Translations under genes and position numbers: made by a program
Notes under the pieces: model-generated
The model's database searches: none
Seen by the model: the letters and a program-made list of their open reading frames with translations, nothing else
What the model was told of the DNA's origin: nothing
Shown here: positions 5,723-6,189 of the stretch, piece by piece
Layout: the number at the start of each line of letters is the position of its first letter
How positions within the stretch are numbered: the stretch's first letter is position 1
Assembly (NCBI GenBank): GCA_902496665.1
Contig: CABVBU010000054.1
Span: 1 to 6,189 of the forward strand
Length of the DNA stretch: 6,189 bases
From: an uncultured Clostridium sp.
GTDB lineage: Bacteria; Bacillota; Clostridia; Lachnospirales; Lachnospiraceae
Direction of reading: 5' to 3'

Positions 5723-5982
5723 TGCGGAACTTTTTTATGTGTCCGAATCGATTCCTTCGGTTTCTGTCTCTAATTGTCCTGCCTTGTCGGCGGTCGTCCT
5801 TTAGCTTAATCTTAGTTTTTTCTAAGAACGGGAGTAAGTCCCTCTCCGAAAAACGGACTTCTACTCAGGGTTATGCTGAACAAAAACATAGCGGGCAGTC
5901 GCTTCCGAAAGAAGAGCAGCTGTCCGCTATGTATGATTTGATGATATTGAATTGTTCTGACCAGCAAGTGTTGCCATACTGA
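5722..5982 (+). CDS. Doubtful small open frame
   Basis: An 86-codon plus-strand frame is open here. The first half is rich in Phe, Leu, Ser and Arg and looks like translated non-coding DNA. The last 35 residues, roughly AEQKHSGQSLPKEEQLSAMY to NCSDQQVLPY, are more protein-like. None of the candidate starts (5722, 5737) has a convincing ribosome binding site, and the frame crosses three inverted repeats. No family was recognised. It may be chance, or the truncated tail of a lost gene. Confidence 0.2.
   Translation: MRNFFMCPNRFLRFLSLIVLPCRRSSFSLILVFSKNGSKSLSEKRTSTQGYAEQKHSGQSLPKEEQLSAMYDLMILNCSDQQVLPY
5832..5866. repeat. Bulged ten-pair inverted repeat
   Basis: GAGTAAGTCC (5832-5841) pairs with GGACTTCTACTC (5855-5866), leaving a two-base bulge in the right arm and a 13-base loop. 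A shorter alternative TCCG/CGGA stem lies partly within it. There is no T-run on either side. Confidence 0.45.
5886..5932 (+). repeat. 13-base inverted repeat with inner hairpin
   Basis: ACATAGCGGGCAG (5886-5898) pairs with CTGTCCGCTATGT (5920-5932) at all positions if the single G-T is counted as a wobble in plus-strand RNA. The 21-base loop contains CTTC-CGAAA-GAAG (5902-5914). There is no following T-run, so this is not an obvious terminator. It may be a protein-binding dyad or a structured RNA. Confidence 0.5.
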
Positions 5983-5990
5983 AGTAAAGT

Positions 5991-6189
5991 TTATTTCACA
6001 ATCCAATGGCCTTTTCTTGAAGTTCCTGCTCGTTCAATGATGCCATTCGCCTGCATTTTCCGTTATTCCAAACAAATCAGCGATATTTCGACGATTGAAT
6101 GAATATTCATAACGGTATCCTATTACCCCTGTTAAATTTCCAGTAGCCATTTCAAAGTCATTGTCTCGTGTTACTAAATCTTTTTCTCC
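5991..6189 (-). pseudogene. Frame-broken C-terminus of a winged-helix protein (AlbA_2/AAA_4-like)
   Basis: The minus strand enters from the right edge in one frame (6034-6189), reading through to FNRRNIADLFGITENA and then a premature TGA at 6034-6036. A second frame ending at TAA 5991-5993 contains RKMQANGIIERAGTSRKGHW before its last residues IVK. The two halves look like one winged helix: helix plus turn from the first frame, then the third helix and wing from the second. The tail pattern, K-x-x-G-I-I-E-R-x-G-[ST] followed by K-G-x-W, is the common ending of AlbA_2/divergent-AAA putative transcriptional regulators and related ATP-binding proteins. The same bases encode ITENAG and RKMQANG, so the usual residues between these elements are missing, consistent with a small frame-altering deletion. 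The family call depends mainly on the tail motif. Confidence 0.5.

Larger units (their letters stand above)
5521..5990. other. Gene-poor stretch rich in inverted and direct repeats
   Basis: These 470 bases hold no confident gene. They contain a series of hairpins: TTTCAAAAAC against GTTTTTTGAAA (5529-5561), AAGGC/GCCTT (5576-5589), AAGCAC/GTGCTT with inner stems (5624-5664), AGGAGC/GCTCCT (5665-5692), TCTTAG/CTAAGA (5810-5827), a ten-pair stem (5832-5866) and a 13-base inverted repeat (5886-5932). Four 10-bp direct repeats lie at 5683-5722. Density of this kind is usual in transfer or replication origins of mobile elements and unusual in plain intergenic DNA. Confidence 0.5.

Noticed and set aside
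5873..5941. Small plus-strand peptide frame of 22 residues with a CPLC motif
   Set aside because: It has no convincing ribosome binding site and lies across the 13-base inverted repeat. It is too short to support.

Overview
The window looks like a chromosomal segment from a Gram-positive gut-type Clostridia, most likely Lachnospiraceae. The grounds are strong AGGAGG-type ribosome binding sites, a lipobox followed by a long Ala/Ser/Thr/Glu linker in the binding protein, canonical TTGACR/TATAAT promoter hexamers, and a moderate GC content that drops in the last 800 bases. The genus cannot be read from the sequence.

Positions 1-4144 hold one minus-strand operon. Read in transcription order it encodes permease 1 (3311-4144), permease 2 (2536-3318, overlapping the first by 8 bases), an ATPase (1482-2522, whose ribosome binding site contains the stop codon of permease 2), a 250-base non-coding gap, a lipoprotein binding protein (119-1231), and the first 34 codons of an amidohydrolase-like enzyme that runs off the left edge (1-102). 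Together these form a complete importer of the PotABCD/Fbp class: lipid-anchored binding protein, two EAA-loop permeases and a TOBE-domain ATPase. It is followed by a probable hydrolase or deaminase acting on the imported compound. The binding protein appears to lack the acidic and aromatic residues that hold polyamines in PotD, so the substrate is left open.

A LysR-type regulator (4320-5243) is transcribed divergently. The 175-base gap between it and permease 1 carries an excellent minus-strand promoter (TTGACG, 17 bases, TATAAT), a weaker plus-strand promoter, and a dyad overlapping the former's -35 element. This is the classic layout for a LysR protein that controls the neighbouring operon and itself.

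The 250-base gap before the binding-protein gene is the most interesting part of the operon. Its minus-strand RNA can form a compact three-way junction just after the ATPase stop codon, and a second two-state hairpin nearer the binding-protein start. No known riboswitch was recognised.

Positions 5244-6189 are different. They contain no confident intact gene. They hold a hairpin terminator best suited to minus-strand transcription, a short reading frame ending just before it, a stretch dense with inverted repeats and four 10-bp-spaced direct repeats resembling a mobile-element transfer or replication origin, and at the right edge a frame-broken winged-helix C-terminus. This reads as a scar or edge of an accessory element next to the transporter locus.
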